Shown: positions 1 through 7,390 of the stretch, piece after piece
Layout of the letters: the number at the start of each line of letters is the position of its first letter
Numbering within the stretch: position 1 is the first letter of the stretch
Assembly (NCBI GenBank): GCA_040235375.1
Contig: JBECKQ010000107.1
Location: forward strand, 1-27,487
Source of the DNA: JBECKQ01 sp040235375
GTDB taxonomy: Bacteria; Planctomycetota; Phycisphaerae; UBA1845
Reading direction: 5' to 3'
Length of the DNA: 27,487 bases
Notes under the pieces: generated by a model
The model's database searches: none
What the model saw: only the letters and a program-made list of their open reading frames with translations
What the model was told of the DNA's origin: nothing
Program-made: the position numbers and the translations under genes

Positions 1-42
1 ACGCCGGTCTCCCGCGCCTTATGCCACCCATCACACGATTGC

Positions 43-51
43 TGCTATGAT
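43..51 (+). promoter_or_regulatory. Putative extended -10 promoter for the MazG-like gene
   Basis: TGCTATGAT at 43-51 matches the extended -10 form TGnTATAAT with one mismatch. There is no good -35 at the expected distance, as is usual for extended -10 promoters. Transcription would begin near 58, leaving a leader of about 50 nt before the ATG at 107. It also argues against using the ATG at 47, which lies inside this -10 box. Called by eye only. Confidence 0.35.
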
Positions 52-106
52 GTTCCCCGGGCGGTCCCCCATTCATCTTTCGGCCGACCAGGAGCAGCAA
101 ACTTCG

Positions 107-406
107 ATGTCCATGTCCCTCGACGAACTGCAGCAGTTGATCGAGACCATGTACAGCGCCAAGGATCGCGAGCGCGGCAGCGCCGCCACGTTCCTCTGGC
201 TCTGCGAAGAGGTCGGCGAACTCGCCGCGGCCATTCGCGAGGGTACCGCAAGCGAGAAAGCCGAGGAATTCGCCGACGTGCTCGCCTGGCTGGCCACGCT
301 GGCCAACGTCGAGAACGTCAATCTTGCCGAGGCCGTCCGCTCCAAGTACGGAGCCGGCTGCCCCGGTTGCGGGCACATGGTCTGCACCTGTGACGAAAAA
401 CCGTAA
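107..406 (+). CDS. MazG-like nucleotide pyrophosphohydrolase
   Basis: A 99-residue all-alpha NTP pyrophosphohydrolase of the MazG-like type, which hydrolyses NTPs or modified dNTPs to the monophosphate and pyrophosphate (house-cleaning role, cytosolic). The metal-binding signature is visible: E34-E35-x-x-E38 in helix 2, then E54-x-x-D57. One-domain length fits the small MazG-like group rather than the tandem MazG of E. coli. The ATG at 107 is chosen because GGAG lies at 91-94; the in-frame ATG at 47 has no ribosome-binding site and overlaps a -10-like box. The protein ends with a Cys cluster (C-P-G-C-G-H then C-T-C) that could hold a metal, which I do not recall as a general feature of the family. 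The next gene starts 20 bp downstream on the same strand, so the two are probably co-transcribed. The exact substrate cannot be read from sequence. Confidence 0.82.
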   Translation: MSMSLDELQQLIETMYSAKDRERGSAATFLWLCEEVGELAAAIREGTASEKAEEFADVLAWLATLANVENVNLAEAVRSKYGAGCPGCGHMVCTCDEKP

Positions 407-426
407 TCGCCCCTGGGAGCGACCTC

Positions 427-2037
427 GTGGCGGAGCTCTGCATCACAACCAGTGACGGCCGCAGCCGGACCCACACCCTTGGCAACGGCTCGATCACCCT
501 CGGCCGCGACCCGACCTGCGACCTGCCCATCGAGGACCTCAGCGCGTCGCGCCGCCACGTCATGATCCGTTGCGAGTCCGGCCGCTATTTCCTCGAGGAT
601 CTTGGCAGCAAGAACGGGACGCTGGTCAACAACGTGCCGGTGCAGAGCCTGCGCCTGCGCTCCGGAGACGTGATCCTCATCGGCGCCGTCCGCGCCGTCT
701 TCCACGAAGAGCGCGATGCCTCCACAAGCATGACCGTCGTCGTCTCCGACGACGTACCCCGGCGCGAATCGACCACCTACCGTGCCGTGCCGGACCGGAT
801 GAAGCTCGATCACCGTCGCCTCGAAATCCTCTACAAGCTCAACGAGCGCCTCACGCGTCTCCGCGACCGCGACGAGCTTCTGTCCGATGCGATGGACGTG
901 TGCTTCGAAATGCTGCACTTCGAGCGCGGCGCCATCGGCCTGAAGCACGATCGCGGCACGCTGGTGGACTGGCCCGTCGTGCGGAACCTCCGCGGCGCCG
1001 AAGGCCAGCTCAACGTCAGCCGTACGATCCTCTCCAGCGCACTGACCGACGGCAAGTGCGTCATCATGAACGACATGGACACCAGCGAGATCGATCCCAC
1101 CATCAGCATCGTACAGCAGGGCATTCGCTCGGCGATGTGCGTGCCCCTCATGTCGTGCGAGCAGGTACTCGGCGTGATCTACGGCGACCAGGTGCGCTCC
1201 GGCCGCACCTACACCAAGGAGGACATCGATTTCTTTGCCGGCATCGCCCGCCTCATCACCACCGGACTTATCAACGCCCGACTCATGGCCGAGCAGAAGC
1301 TCAAGCTCCAGCTCGAGAGCGAGATCAGCATGGCCCGGGAGATTCAGACCGGCCTGTTCCCCGCGCGGCTGCCCGACCGCCCGGACGTGACCGTCGCCGC
1401 TTTGAACGACCCTGGCCGGCACGTCAGCGGTGACTATTACGACACCATCGAGCTCGACGAGCACCGCCTCGCGTTTCTCATGGCGGACGTGACCGGCGAG
1501 GGCATTGCCGCGTCCCTCCTGATGGCGAACTTGCAGGCCGCCGTCCGCGTGACGCTCGCCACGGGCGAGCCGCTGGCCGAGGCCGTGACCCGCTGGAACT
1601 CGCTCATCTATGCCAACACTGACGCATCGAAGTTCATCACCTGCCTGGCCGGTGTGGTCGATACCGCATCACGCGAGCTGGAGGTGTGTAGTGCCGGCCA
1701 CCATCCGCCGTTTGTGGTAACGCCGGACTCATGCCGCCTCATGGCGCTCGATTCGGAGTACCCGCTCGGCGTCATCAAGGACGCGGTTTATCACACGTGC
1801 GTCGTTCCCTTGGACGCCCAGCCGTGCACGCTGGTGGCCTACACCGACGGGGTGATCGAGGCGATGAACGACGCCGGCGAGCTCTTCGGCTCGGAAGCGT
1901 CGCAATGTGCATTGAAGGAGGCGAAGTCTGTCGAGCCGGCCGCGCTCATTCGCCGCCTCCGTCAGGCTGTCCGCAACCACAGCGGCCGCCTCCCCCAGGG
2001 TGACGATATCACCATGCTCGCCATCCACCTGCCCTGA
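427..2037 (+). CDS. FHA-GAF-PP2C (RsbU/SpoIIE-type) serine/threonine phosphatase
   Basis: A 536-residue cytosolic signalling phosphatase with three domains. An FHA domain (about 1-95) has G26-R27, S39...R42-x-H44 and S61-K-N-G-T65, the residues that grip phosphothreonine. A GAF domain follows (about 130-290) and may sense a small ligand. A helical linker (about 288-312) leads to a PPM/SpoIIE phosphatase domain with G335-D-Y-Y-D339, D354-V-T-G-E-G, the S-A-G-H-H-P-P segment (422-428), Y-T-D474-G and G525-D-D-I. These aspartates bind the Mn/Mg pair. Family knowledge suggests it dephosphorylates an anti-sigma-factor antagonist (STAS protein) in a partner-switching pathway; no such partner is in the window. 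The start is GTG at 427, with GGGAG at 415-419 spaced 7 nt. The usual D-x-x-G-K-G reads D-V-T-G-E-G here. Confidence 0.9.
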   Translation: MAELCITTSDGRSRTHTLGNGSITLGRDPTCDLPIEDLSASRRHVMIRCESGRYFLEDLGSKNGTLVNNVPVQSLRLRSGDVILIGAVRAVFHEERDASTSMTVVVSDDVPRRESTTYRAVPDRMKLDHRRLEILYKLNERLTRLRDRDELLSDAMDVCFEMLHFERGAIGLKHDRGTLVDWPVVRNLRGAEGQLNVSRTILSSALTDGKCVIMNDMDTSEIDPTISIVQQGIRSAMCVPLMSCEQVLGVIYGDQVRSGRTYTKEDIDFFAGIARLITTGLINARLMAEQKLKLQLESEISMAREIQTGLFPARLPDRPDVTVAALNDPGRHVSGDYYDTIELDEHRLAFLMADVTGEGIAASLLMANLQAAVRVTLATGEPLAEAVTRWNSLIYANTDASKFITCLAGVVDTASRELEVCSAGHHPPFVVTPDSCRLMALDSEYPLGVIKDAVYHTCVVPLDAQPCTLVAYTDGVIEAMNDAGELFGSEASQCALKEAKSVEPAALIRRLRQAVRNHSGRLPQGDDITMLAIHLP

Positions 2038-2148
2038 GCTGTGGCGCGACGTTCCGGCCCCGGGTCTCGAGTGGTGCAGGCTCCTGTTCACCACGCCACG
2101 GACCGGCTACGATGCGAGCGGCGAAATGCGTCGCGGCTCGTTCCGCCT

Positions 2149-2162
2149 GCTCGTTAACGAGC
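2149..2162. promoter_or_regulatory. 14-bp perfect palindrome upstream of the SDR gene
   Basis: GCTCGTTAACGAGC is its own reverse complement. It lies 47 nt before the preferred GTG start of the dehydrogenase and downstream of a weak promoter-like pair (TGTTCA at 2085-2090, TACGAT at 2108-2113, 17-bp spacer). In this position it could be an operator for a dimeric repressor. No regulator is encoded nearby, and a chance palindrome cannot be excluded. Confidence 0.3.
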
Positions 2163-2209
2163 GAGGGGGCGGCGACAATCCGACGGACACCGATCGACAG
2201 TATTTACCC

Positions 2210-3118
2210 GTGAAGCACAAAGCGAGCCAATTCTGGTCGGGCAAGTGCGTGATCATAACCGGCGCTTCCAGCGGAATCGGCTGGGCTCTGGCCGAGCACC
2301 TGGCAGCGCACGGGGCGAGACTTGGATTACTCGCCCGCAGCACGAAACGCCTGGCTGCGCTGCACGAGCGGATCGAACGCGCCGGCGGATGCGCCGCGTG
2401 GACGACCGCGGACGTTACCGATCTCGAGCGCACGCAGGCCGCGACGCGCGAGCTTCAAGCCGCGATCGGCCCGTGCGAGGTCCTCGTCGCCGGCGCCGGT
2501 ATCTATCGCCAGACGCATGGTCGCCGTTTCGATCCGTCGGTCGCCAACGAGGTTCTGGCGACAAACGTGCAGGGCGTGGTCAACGCGTTCGGCGCCGTTC
2601 TGCCGGGCATGCTCGAACGGAAGCACGGCCACCTGGCGGTGATTTCGAGCATCGCGGGTTTCGTCGGACTACCCGCCGGAGCGGCCTATTCCGCCGGCAA
2701 GGCCGCCCTCATGATCTTCATGCAGAGCCTCCGCCTCGACCTGCGCGAGACCGGCGTCAAAGTCACGACCATCTGCCCCGGTTACGTCGACACGCCGATG
2801 ATCACCGATGAGGAACGCGCGTCGCTCAAGGGCCTGGTTACCGCCGAGGATGCCGCCCGCCGCATCGCCCGCGCGATCGAGCGCGGCCGCGCAGAGTGCT
2901 GGTTCCCCTGGCGCACCTGGCTGCCCGCTCGACTGGCGAGCCTGCTGCCCGCCGCGGCCTATCAACGGATTATCGCGCTCTTGCCGGAGATGGAAGAGTC
3001 GCCGGCGCAGACCGACGAGGATACGGAGAGGACGACCGGCGGCTCAAGCGGTCAGCTTCAGCCCCACGATGCCGATCGTGATCAGGGCGATGCTCCCGAG
3101 ACGAAACGGATTGGTTGA
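2210..3118 (+). CDS. Short-chain dehydrogenase/reductase (classical SDR)
   Basis: A 302-residue NAD(P)-dependent oxidoreductase of the classical SDR fold. Counting from the GTG at 2210, the cofactor loop is T17-G18-A-S-S-G22-I-G24, N119 lies in the T-N-V-Q-G segment, and the catalytic set is S146/S147, Y160 and K164 (Y-S-A-G-K). The usual NNAG reads A94-G-A-G. P-G-Y-V-D-T-P follows as expected. The substrate is unknown. The GTG at 2210 puts the Rossmann start at the normal distance from the N-terminus but has no clear ribosome-binding site; an ATG at 2126 is the alternative and would add 28 low-complexity residues. The last 25 codons run antisense through the 3' end of the guanidinium exporter (75-bp convergent overlap), and that hydrophilic tail looks like an unselected extension. 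Its neighbour across the exporter, an alpha-oxoamine synthase, raises the possibility of a 3-ketosphinganine-reductase-like role, which is speculative. Confidence 0.85.
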   Translation: MKHKASQFWSGKCVIITGASSGIGWALAEHLAAHGARLGLLARSTKRLAALHERIERAGGCAAWTTADVTDLERTQAATRELQAAIGPCEVLVAGAGIYRQTHGRRFDPSVANEVLATNVQGVVNAFGAVLPGMLERKHGHLAVISSIAGFVGLPAGAAYSAGKAALMIFMQSLRLDLRETGVKVTTICPGYVDTPMITDEERASLKGLVTAEDAARRIARAIERGRAECWFPWRTWLPARLASLLPAAAYQRIIALLPEMEESPAQTDEDTERTTGGSSGQLQPHDADRDQGDAPETKRIG

Positions 3119-3358
3119 ATCCCCGAAGTAGATCATGCCGAATATCGCCGTTCCCACCACGCCGATCCCCGTCCACACGGCGTAACTGGTGCCGAGCGGC
3201 AGCGTCTGCATCGCCTTGGCCAGCAGCAGAAAACTGATGATGCTCGCCACGATCGTGCCGATGCTGGCGCCCACTTTCGTCAGGCCCTCGGAGTACTTGA
3301 GCCCGGACGCCCAGGCGACCTCGAACAGACTCGCGATGAACAGGTAAGTCCATGCCAT
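3044..3358 (-). CDS. gdx: Guanidinium exporter of the SMR family (Gdx/SugE)
   Basis: A 104-residue four-helix membrane protein of the small multidrug resistance family. It carries the residue set expected of the guanidinium-exporting Gdx branch: E13 in F-E-V-A-W, W16, S42, Y59 and W62 in S-Y-A-V-W-T-G-I-G, and K101 near the C-terminus (G-L-K). Gdx works as an antiparallel dimer in the inner membrane, exchanging guanidinium for protons. The ATG at 3358 is preceded by GAGGG at 8-nt spacing. It starts 55 bp after the alpha-oxoamine synthase stop on the same strand and may be co-transcribed with it. No guanidine-riboswitch aptamer fits in the short spacer, so if expression is guanidine-controlled the element would have to lie elsewhere. 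The 3' end overlaps the convergent SDR gene by 75 bp. Older annotations would call it SugE or quaternary ammonium resistance. Confidence 0.93.
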   Translation of the reverse strand: MAWTYLFIASLFEVAWASGLKYSEGLTKVGASIGTIVASIISFLLLAKAMQTLPLGTSYAVWTGIGVVGTAIFGMIYFGDSTNPFRLGSIALITIGIVGLKLTA

Positions 3359-3413
3359 GGCAGCGCCCTCATTGGCGGCCGCTGATCTCCCCGCGCACGA
3401 CGAGGAGGCCGAC

Positions 3414-4682
3414 TCAAACCGCCTCGACCGACCGCGAAGGGAGACCCGACATCTTCGCCTTCAAATCCGCAAACGCGTTGAGCAGGCCGTCGATCGCTTC
3501 TGCGGAATGATTGGCATTGACCTGAATGCGTAGAAGCCCGCCGTTGATGGGCACGGCCGGGTACGTCACCGACGGAACGTAGTAGCCCCGGTCGAACAGC
3601 CATCTGCCCGCCACCAGCGTGTCCTCGATGTCTCCGATTCGAGCGGCGACGATCGGCGCCAGCCCTCCCGATACGGTGAAACCGAGCGTGCGAAGCCCTT
3701 CAGTCAACCGGACGACATTGCGGCGCATGCCGCCGATGATTCGCTCGTACTCCGCGGACTCCAGGATGTCGCACACCGCGCAGATCGCCGCGAGGTAGGG
3801 CGGTGGAACCGGCCCGCCAAAAACGTACGGACTCGACTTGATCTTTACGATCGGCTTCAGCGCCGGGCTGCAAGTCACGAATGCCCCCATGCACGAGAAT
3901 CCCTTGGACAGCGACCCGACCATCAGGATGTTGTGCAGCGAACCGAGCGCCTGATAAGCGGCGCCGCGGCCGCGGTCGCCCACGACGGCCGTGCCGTGTG
4001 CGTCGTCCACGTACAGGATGCCGCCGTGTTCGTCGGCTACGTCGTCGAGTTCGACGAGCGGCGGGCTCGCCCCCGTCATGCTGTAAATGCCGTCCAGCGC
4101 GACGATACTGGCTCTCCTGCGCCGCCGCTTGAGGATGCTGCGCAGAACTTCCGGAACGCAAGGCGAAAGCTCCTGGCGGACGGCTCCTTCGGCGACCGCG
4201 AGCTTGACGCCCTGGTGCACGCTGTCATGCGCGAGGCGGTCGACGATCAACAGATCGCCCTTCCCCACAATGGCGGGCAGGACACCGACATTGGCCAGCG
4301 TCACGCTCGGGTAGATCAGCGTGTCTTCGACCTCCAGCCATTTGGCGAGCCGCCTCTCGGCCTCGGCGCAGAGCTCCACGCTGTAGAAAATCCGGCTGGC
4401 GCCGTTGTGCAGTCCCCATTCCTTGAGTGCGTCCGCCATGGCCTTCTGCACGCGCGCGTTCCGGTCCAGGCCGAGGTAGCTGTCGCACCCGAAGTTGAAA
4501 AGCGTTTTGCCGTCCACCCGCATCCGCCGCTCGTCGTCCATGGCCTGAACGACCAGGTCCTTCAGGTGGATATCGCCACATCGATCGGTGAAGTTGCGGC
4601 AGATGCGGACCAGGCGATCCTCGCCCAGACGCATGGCCAGGCGGTCCACGGCGTTAAGAACCGGCGCGCCTCTCGATTTCAT
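3414..4682 (-). CDS. PLP-dependent alpha-oxoamine synthase (AONS/KBL/SPT family)
   Basis: A 422-residue fold-type I PLP enzyme that should condense an amino acid with an acyl-CoA or acyl-ACP, releasing CO2 and CoA. Visible landmarks: H152 in the A-H-D-S segment that stacks on PLP, D226-D-A-H229-G that holds the pyridine nitrogen, and K260 in G-S-L-S-K-G-F as the Schiff-base lysine. The C-terminal V-P-I-N-G-G-L-L-R-I-Q segment matches the family's G-x-x-R-x-x box. Family members include 8-amino-7-oxononanoate synthase, 2-amino-3-ketobutyrate CoA ligase and serine palmitoyltransferase. The N-terminal extension of about 40 residues and the absence of biotin or threonine-catabolism neighbours leave serine palmitoyltransferase-like activity open. 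The ATG at 4682 has a strong GGAGGT at 5-nt spacing. A promoter-like pair lies 110 bp upstream, and gdx follows after 55 bp. Confidence 0.87.
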   Translation of the reverse strand: MKSRGAPVLNAVDRLAMRLGEDRLVRICRNFTDRCGDIHLKDLVVQAMDDERRMRVDGKTLFNFGCDSYLGLDRNARVQKAMADALKEWGLHNGASRIFYSVELCAEAERRLAKWLEVEDTLIYPSVTLANVGVLPAIVGKGDLLIVDRLAHDSVHQGVKLAVAEGAVRQELSPCVPEVLRSILKRRRRRASIVALDGIYSMTGASPPLVELDDVADEHGGILYVDDAHGTAVVGDRGRGAAYQALGSLHNILMVGSLSKGFSCMGAFVTCSPALKPIVKIKSSPYVFGGPVPPPYLAAICAVCDILESAEYERIIGGMRRNVVRLTEGLRTLGFTVSGGLAPIVAARIGDIEDTLVAGRWLFDRGYYVPSVTYPAVPINGGLLRIQVNANHSAEAIDGLLNAFADLKAKMSGLPSRSVEAV

Positions 4683-4792
4683 TGATGACCTCCAATGCCG
4701 TTGCAGACCGCGGCTCGGCGAGTCGTCGCGCCAGCCCCTCGCAAATACATCACCGTTTGATTGGAATCCCTATCCAGCCTCACGGCGGGCAT

Positions 4793-4821
4793 ACGATACA
4801 TGTCGATCGTGGCTCTTTCAA
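4793..4821 (-). promoter_or_regulatory. Putative sigma70-type promoter for the oxoamine synthase-gdx pair
   Basis: Reading the minus strand, TTGAAA (4821-4816) is followed after 17 bp by TATCGT (4798-4793). The -35 matches TTGACA at five of six positions and the -10 matches TATAAT at four of six. The spacer is optimal. Initiation near 4786 would give a leader of about 100 nt before the ATG at 4682. Called by eye. Confidence 0.4.
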
Positions 4822-4887
4822 GCCGTTATCGCTGCATGTCCGTTGGTGAAATGAAGGTCGTTCCATCGCCGGCGATCGTGATCTGCC

Positions 4888-7179
4888 TCAAGGGTGCCCG
4901 GCGGCGCAATCGGCTCTCGGCCCCGGACACGGAGGTCCTGTCAGGTACATGTCAGTCGTCACGAAGCGCGACAGCAGCCGGCGGTCTTCAAACAACAGAT
5001 CCCGGAGTTCGCGCTGCGCGGCGTGTTCGTTGCGCTGGACCCAGGCTTGGACGAGAGTATCGTCATCCACGCTGTGCGCCCACCACCTCGCGACCCTTTG
5101 CCAGTCGGCCGTGCTGATAGTCGGGCGTCGGAGGGTCGTCTGGATCGGCGAGGCTGTCGCTTCGGCGACACCATTCGTCACCTGGCGAAGCAAGGATTCG
5201 ACCCGGGCGGTCAACCGCCCGTCACCGGCCGCGGCCGTGCCCAGGAGCTTCGCCCCCGCGCCTGCGTCGCCTTTCTCCAGCCGTGCGGCCAGCCGCTCAA
5301 TCTCGGCCTCGTCGCGACCGGAACTCGCGTTTGCCCCCCCCGTGTGCGCGGGGGACGATTCGCGTCCCCGGAACTTCAGATGCGTCATGCCGAAACGCTC
5401 GGTCGCGACGTAGAACGCGTATCGCGGACTGTTCAGCGGCTCGCGAAAACGAAACACCATTCGCCGGACGCCGTCCAAGTCCGCGTCTTCGATCTTCACA
5501 GAAAACACGGGGCGACGGCACCTCTCGCCCTGTGCGAAGACGGCGCCCGATCGCGTCGCTTCGATGAGGAATCGTCCCATGCCGCCCGAGAAATACGGGC
5601 GGCCCTCGATCGAAACGGCGAGGCTGTAGTCATCAATCTGCTCAACGTGCGATCGCTGGTCCATGCGCAAAGGATCGTTCGCGAACGTCAGCACGTGATA
5701 GCGCAGATCGTCGCGACCGAGCGCAGATTCGGCCGGCGGCGGCAGATCGAGAGCGGCGTTCCTGGCATACACGTTCACGAACGGAAGGTTGATGAAGAAC
5801 ACGTCAGCCGTCGCTCTCGTCGGCGGCTGGTCGGCGAGTCGTTCGAGCGTGTACGTTTCCGCCGCCCGGATCGAATCCCACTCCCACCAATAGGCCTTCA
5901 GGTGCACGCAAGAGATCGCGAGAAGCAGGAGGGCGATGCCGCCGGCGATGCTCGCCTTCCTTGTCCCTGCACGCAGGCGACACCGCCACGCCGGCACGAC
6001 CGCCACGGCGACCGCCAACCCCACGCTCGGCAGGTACGCCGAGTGTGGCGTGGCCACGAGCGGCGCCACCGGCAGCAGGCACAGAACGATCCAGAAGGGC
6101 CACACCCAGAAGCCCCTCGCCTTCCGACATGCAATGAAATACGCGGCCCCGAGAACAACCACCACGCCCAGCATCAGCAGGCAATCGCCCGGCACCTCTC
6201 GCAGCGGGTCGTACCGCATCGTCGGGCCGACGAACATCGGCGAGAACCAGATCGTCGCGACGACGTAGTGCAGCAGCTTGACGATCAGCCAGGGCACGTA
6301 CCACGGCCCGTCGTACCGGCGGAAGTAGTAGCCGGGTATCGGCTGACCATAGGTCGCGGTGCGCCAGATGGCGAACGCCACGGCAGCGATGCCGAACAAC
6401 GCGTAGACCGGCAAACGCTTGCGAACGTATGCCCGCCCGCCGAACGCCAGGTCAAACGCGGCAAATATGATCGGCAGCACGATCGCCGTCTCTCTCGAAA
6501 GCAGCGCCAGGCCCCACAGCAGCAGCGCCAGCGCGAAATACGCCTTCTCGAGCGATGGTACGCGAGAGCTCTCGTCCTTCGCTGGCCCCCCGCCGGTATC
6601 GCCCATGCCACCCGCCGTCCAGCACGACAGGTCCAGCCCGGATGCCTTCACGTACGCCAGCAGGCCCGCCAGCATGAACGTGACGTGCAGCACGCAGTTC
6701 TGCGCCGCGATCCAGCCGACCGTGAAAACGCTGTGCGCGTGCAGGGCGAACAGCATCGCCCCGACGACGGACCAGAACACCCGCCGCGTGATCCGCACGC
6801 ACAGCCAGTAGACCATGAGCGTGTTCACCAGGTGCAGGGTGATGCTCAGCGCGTGCAGCGCGGCCGCGCTGCCGCCCGTCGCCTGGTACACGGCTTTTGC
6901 CAGAAGGACGGCCACGGGACGAACGTATTCCCACTCGATCGGATGATCCTGCCACCACAGATCGATGAACTGATCCGGCTTGATTACCGCGCCGCCCAGC
7001 AGGGTGTGCAGGCTCCAGTCGGGCGATGCATACTGCCCCAGGTGCCAGTGCGTATCGAAGAATGCCCCGCTGCCAAGTCCCCAGCCGTGGCCCACAATGA
7101 CGGCCACGATCAGCACCGCGGCCGCGGCGATATGTCGTCTGGCTGCACTCACTTCTCGCCAGAATGCTGGCTCGTCCAC
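4888..7179 (-). CDS. Polytopic GT-C/TMTC-like membrane protein with a C-terminal soluble domain
   Basis: A 763-residue protein. The first half (about 16-430) has roughly ten to twelve hydrophobic helices. It contains segments shared with the TMTC-like protein at 16449-19025: a helix ending L-H-L-V-N, F-A-L-H-A followed by V-G-W-I-A-A, and a late Y-L-P-S-V-G loop. This suggests a GT-C-type integral membrane glycosyltransferase using a lipid-linked sugar. Around residues 35-60 an acidic-aromatic loop (F-F-D-T-H-W-H) sits where the family's catalytic Asp lies. The last 310 residues are soluble, without TPRs, and I do not recognise them. The start is GTG at 7179; a second GTG at 7152 (residue 10) with a weak GCGAGA before it is also possible. 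It stands alone between a palindromic repeat and the oxoamine synthase. Acceptor and donor are unknown. Confidence 0.72.
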   Translation of the reverse strand: MDEPAFWREVSAARRHIAAAAVLIVAVIVGHGWGLGSGAFFDTHWHLGQYASPDWSLHTLLGGAVIKPDQFIDLWWQDHPIEWEYVRPVAVLLAKAVYQATGGSAAALHALSITLHLVNTLMVYWLCVRITRRVFWSVVGAMLFALHAHSVFTVGWIAAQNCVLHVTFMLAGLLAYVKASGLDLSCWTAGGMGDTGGGPAKDESSRVPSLEKAYFALALLLWGLALLSRETAIVLPIIFAAFDLAFGGRAYVRKRLPVYALFGIAAVAFAIWRTATYGQPIPGYYFRRYDGPWYVPWLIVKLLHYVVATIWFSPMFVGPTMRYDPLREVPGDCLLMLGVVVVLGAAYFIACRKARGFWVWPFWIVLCLLPVAPLVATPHSAYLPSVGLAVAVAVVPAWRCRLRAGTRKASIAGGIALLLLAISCVHLKAYWWEWDSIRAAETYTLERLADQPPTRATADVFFINLPFVNVYARNAALDLPPPAESALGRDDLRYHVLTFANDPLRMDQRSHVEQIDDYSLAVSIEGRPYFSGGMGRFLIEATRSGAVFAQGERCRRPVFSVKIEDADLDGVRRMVFRFREPLNSPRYAFYVATERFGMTHLKFRGRESSPAHTGGANASSGRDEAEIERLAARLEKGDAGAGAKLLGTAAAGDGRLTARVESLLRQVTNGVAEATASPIQTTLRRPTISTADWQRVARWWAHSVDDDTLVQAWVQRNEHAAQRELRDLLFEDRRLLSRFVTTDMYLTGPPCPGPRADCAAGHP

Positions 7180-7234
7180 ATCCGGTCAATCACCCATGAT
7201 TTCGCCGCGCAACTTGGGCCTCGCCTGCGAAATG

Positions 7235-7286
7235 GGTGGCACGGGCTTCCAGCCCGTGATTTCGTGGGGCGGGATGCCCATGCCAC
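7235..7286. repeat. Short palindromic element (GGTGFQPV-type)
   Basis: A 52-bp unit in the divergent spacer. It contains a perfect hairpin, CACGGGCT-TCC-AGCCCGTG (7240-7258), then a second GGG/CCC-rich half. Its outer ends are near-perfect inverted copies: GTGGCACGGGC at the left, against GTGGCATGGGC read from the right end on the other strand (10 of 11 matching). In one frame it reads G-G-T-G-F-Q-P-V. I associate this reading with short dispersed repeats in planctomycete genomes, from memory. The compact inverted-repeat structure is what the sequence itself shows. Only one copy is in the window. Confidence 0.6.
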
Positions 7287-7390
7287 AGTTGGCCGCTGAT
7301 CTTACCGGAGCCAATTCTGGTGCTGTCCGCACCTATGCAACGCGTCACATTCGACTTGCCGCGATTACCTGCGAAAATGAGCCACTAGTC

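Noticed and set aside
47..106. The longer ATG start (47) for the MazG-like gene
   Set aside because: No Shine-Dalgarno, overlaps an extended -10 sequence, and the added 20 residues are not family-like.
3359..3413. A guanidine riboswitch upstream of gdx
   Set aside because: Only 55 bp separate gdx from the preceding gene, too short for a known guanidine-I aptamer, and no matching motif is visible.
4894..7299. An 801-codon open frame on the plus strand opposite the GT-C-like gene
   Set aside because: Its translation is Arg/His/Gln-rich with no domain or hydrophobic pattern, while the minus frame encodes coherent membrane helices. It is the antisense shadow expected at high GC.
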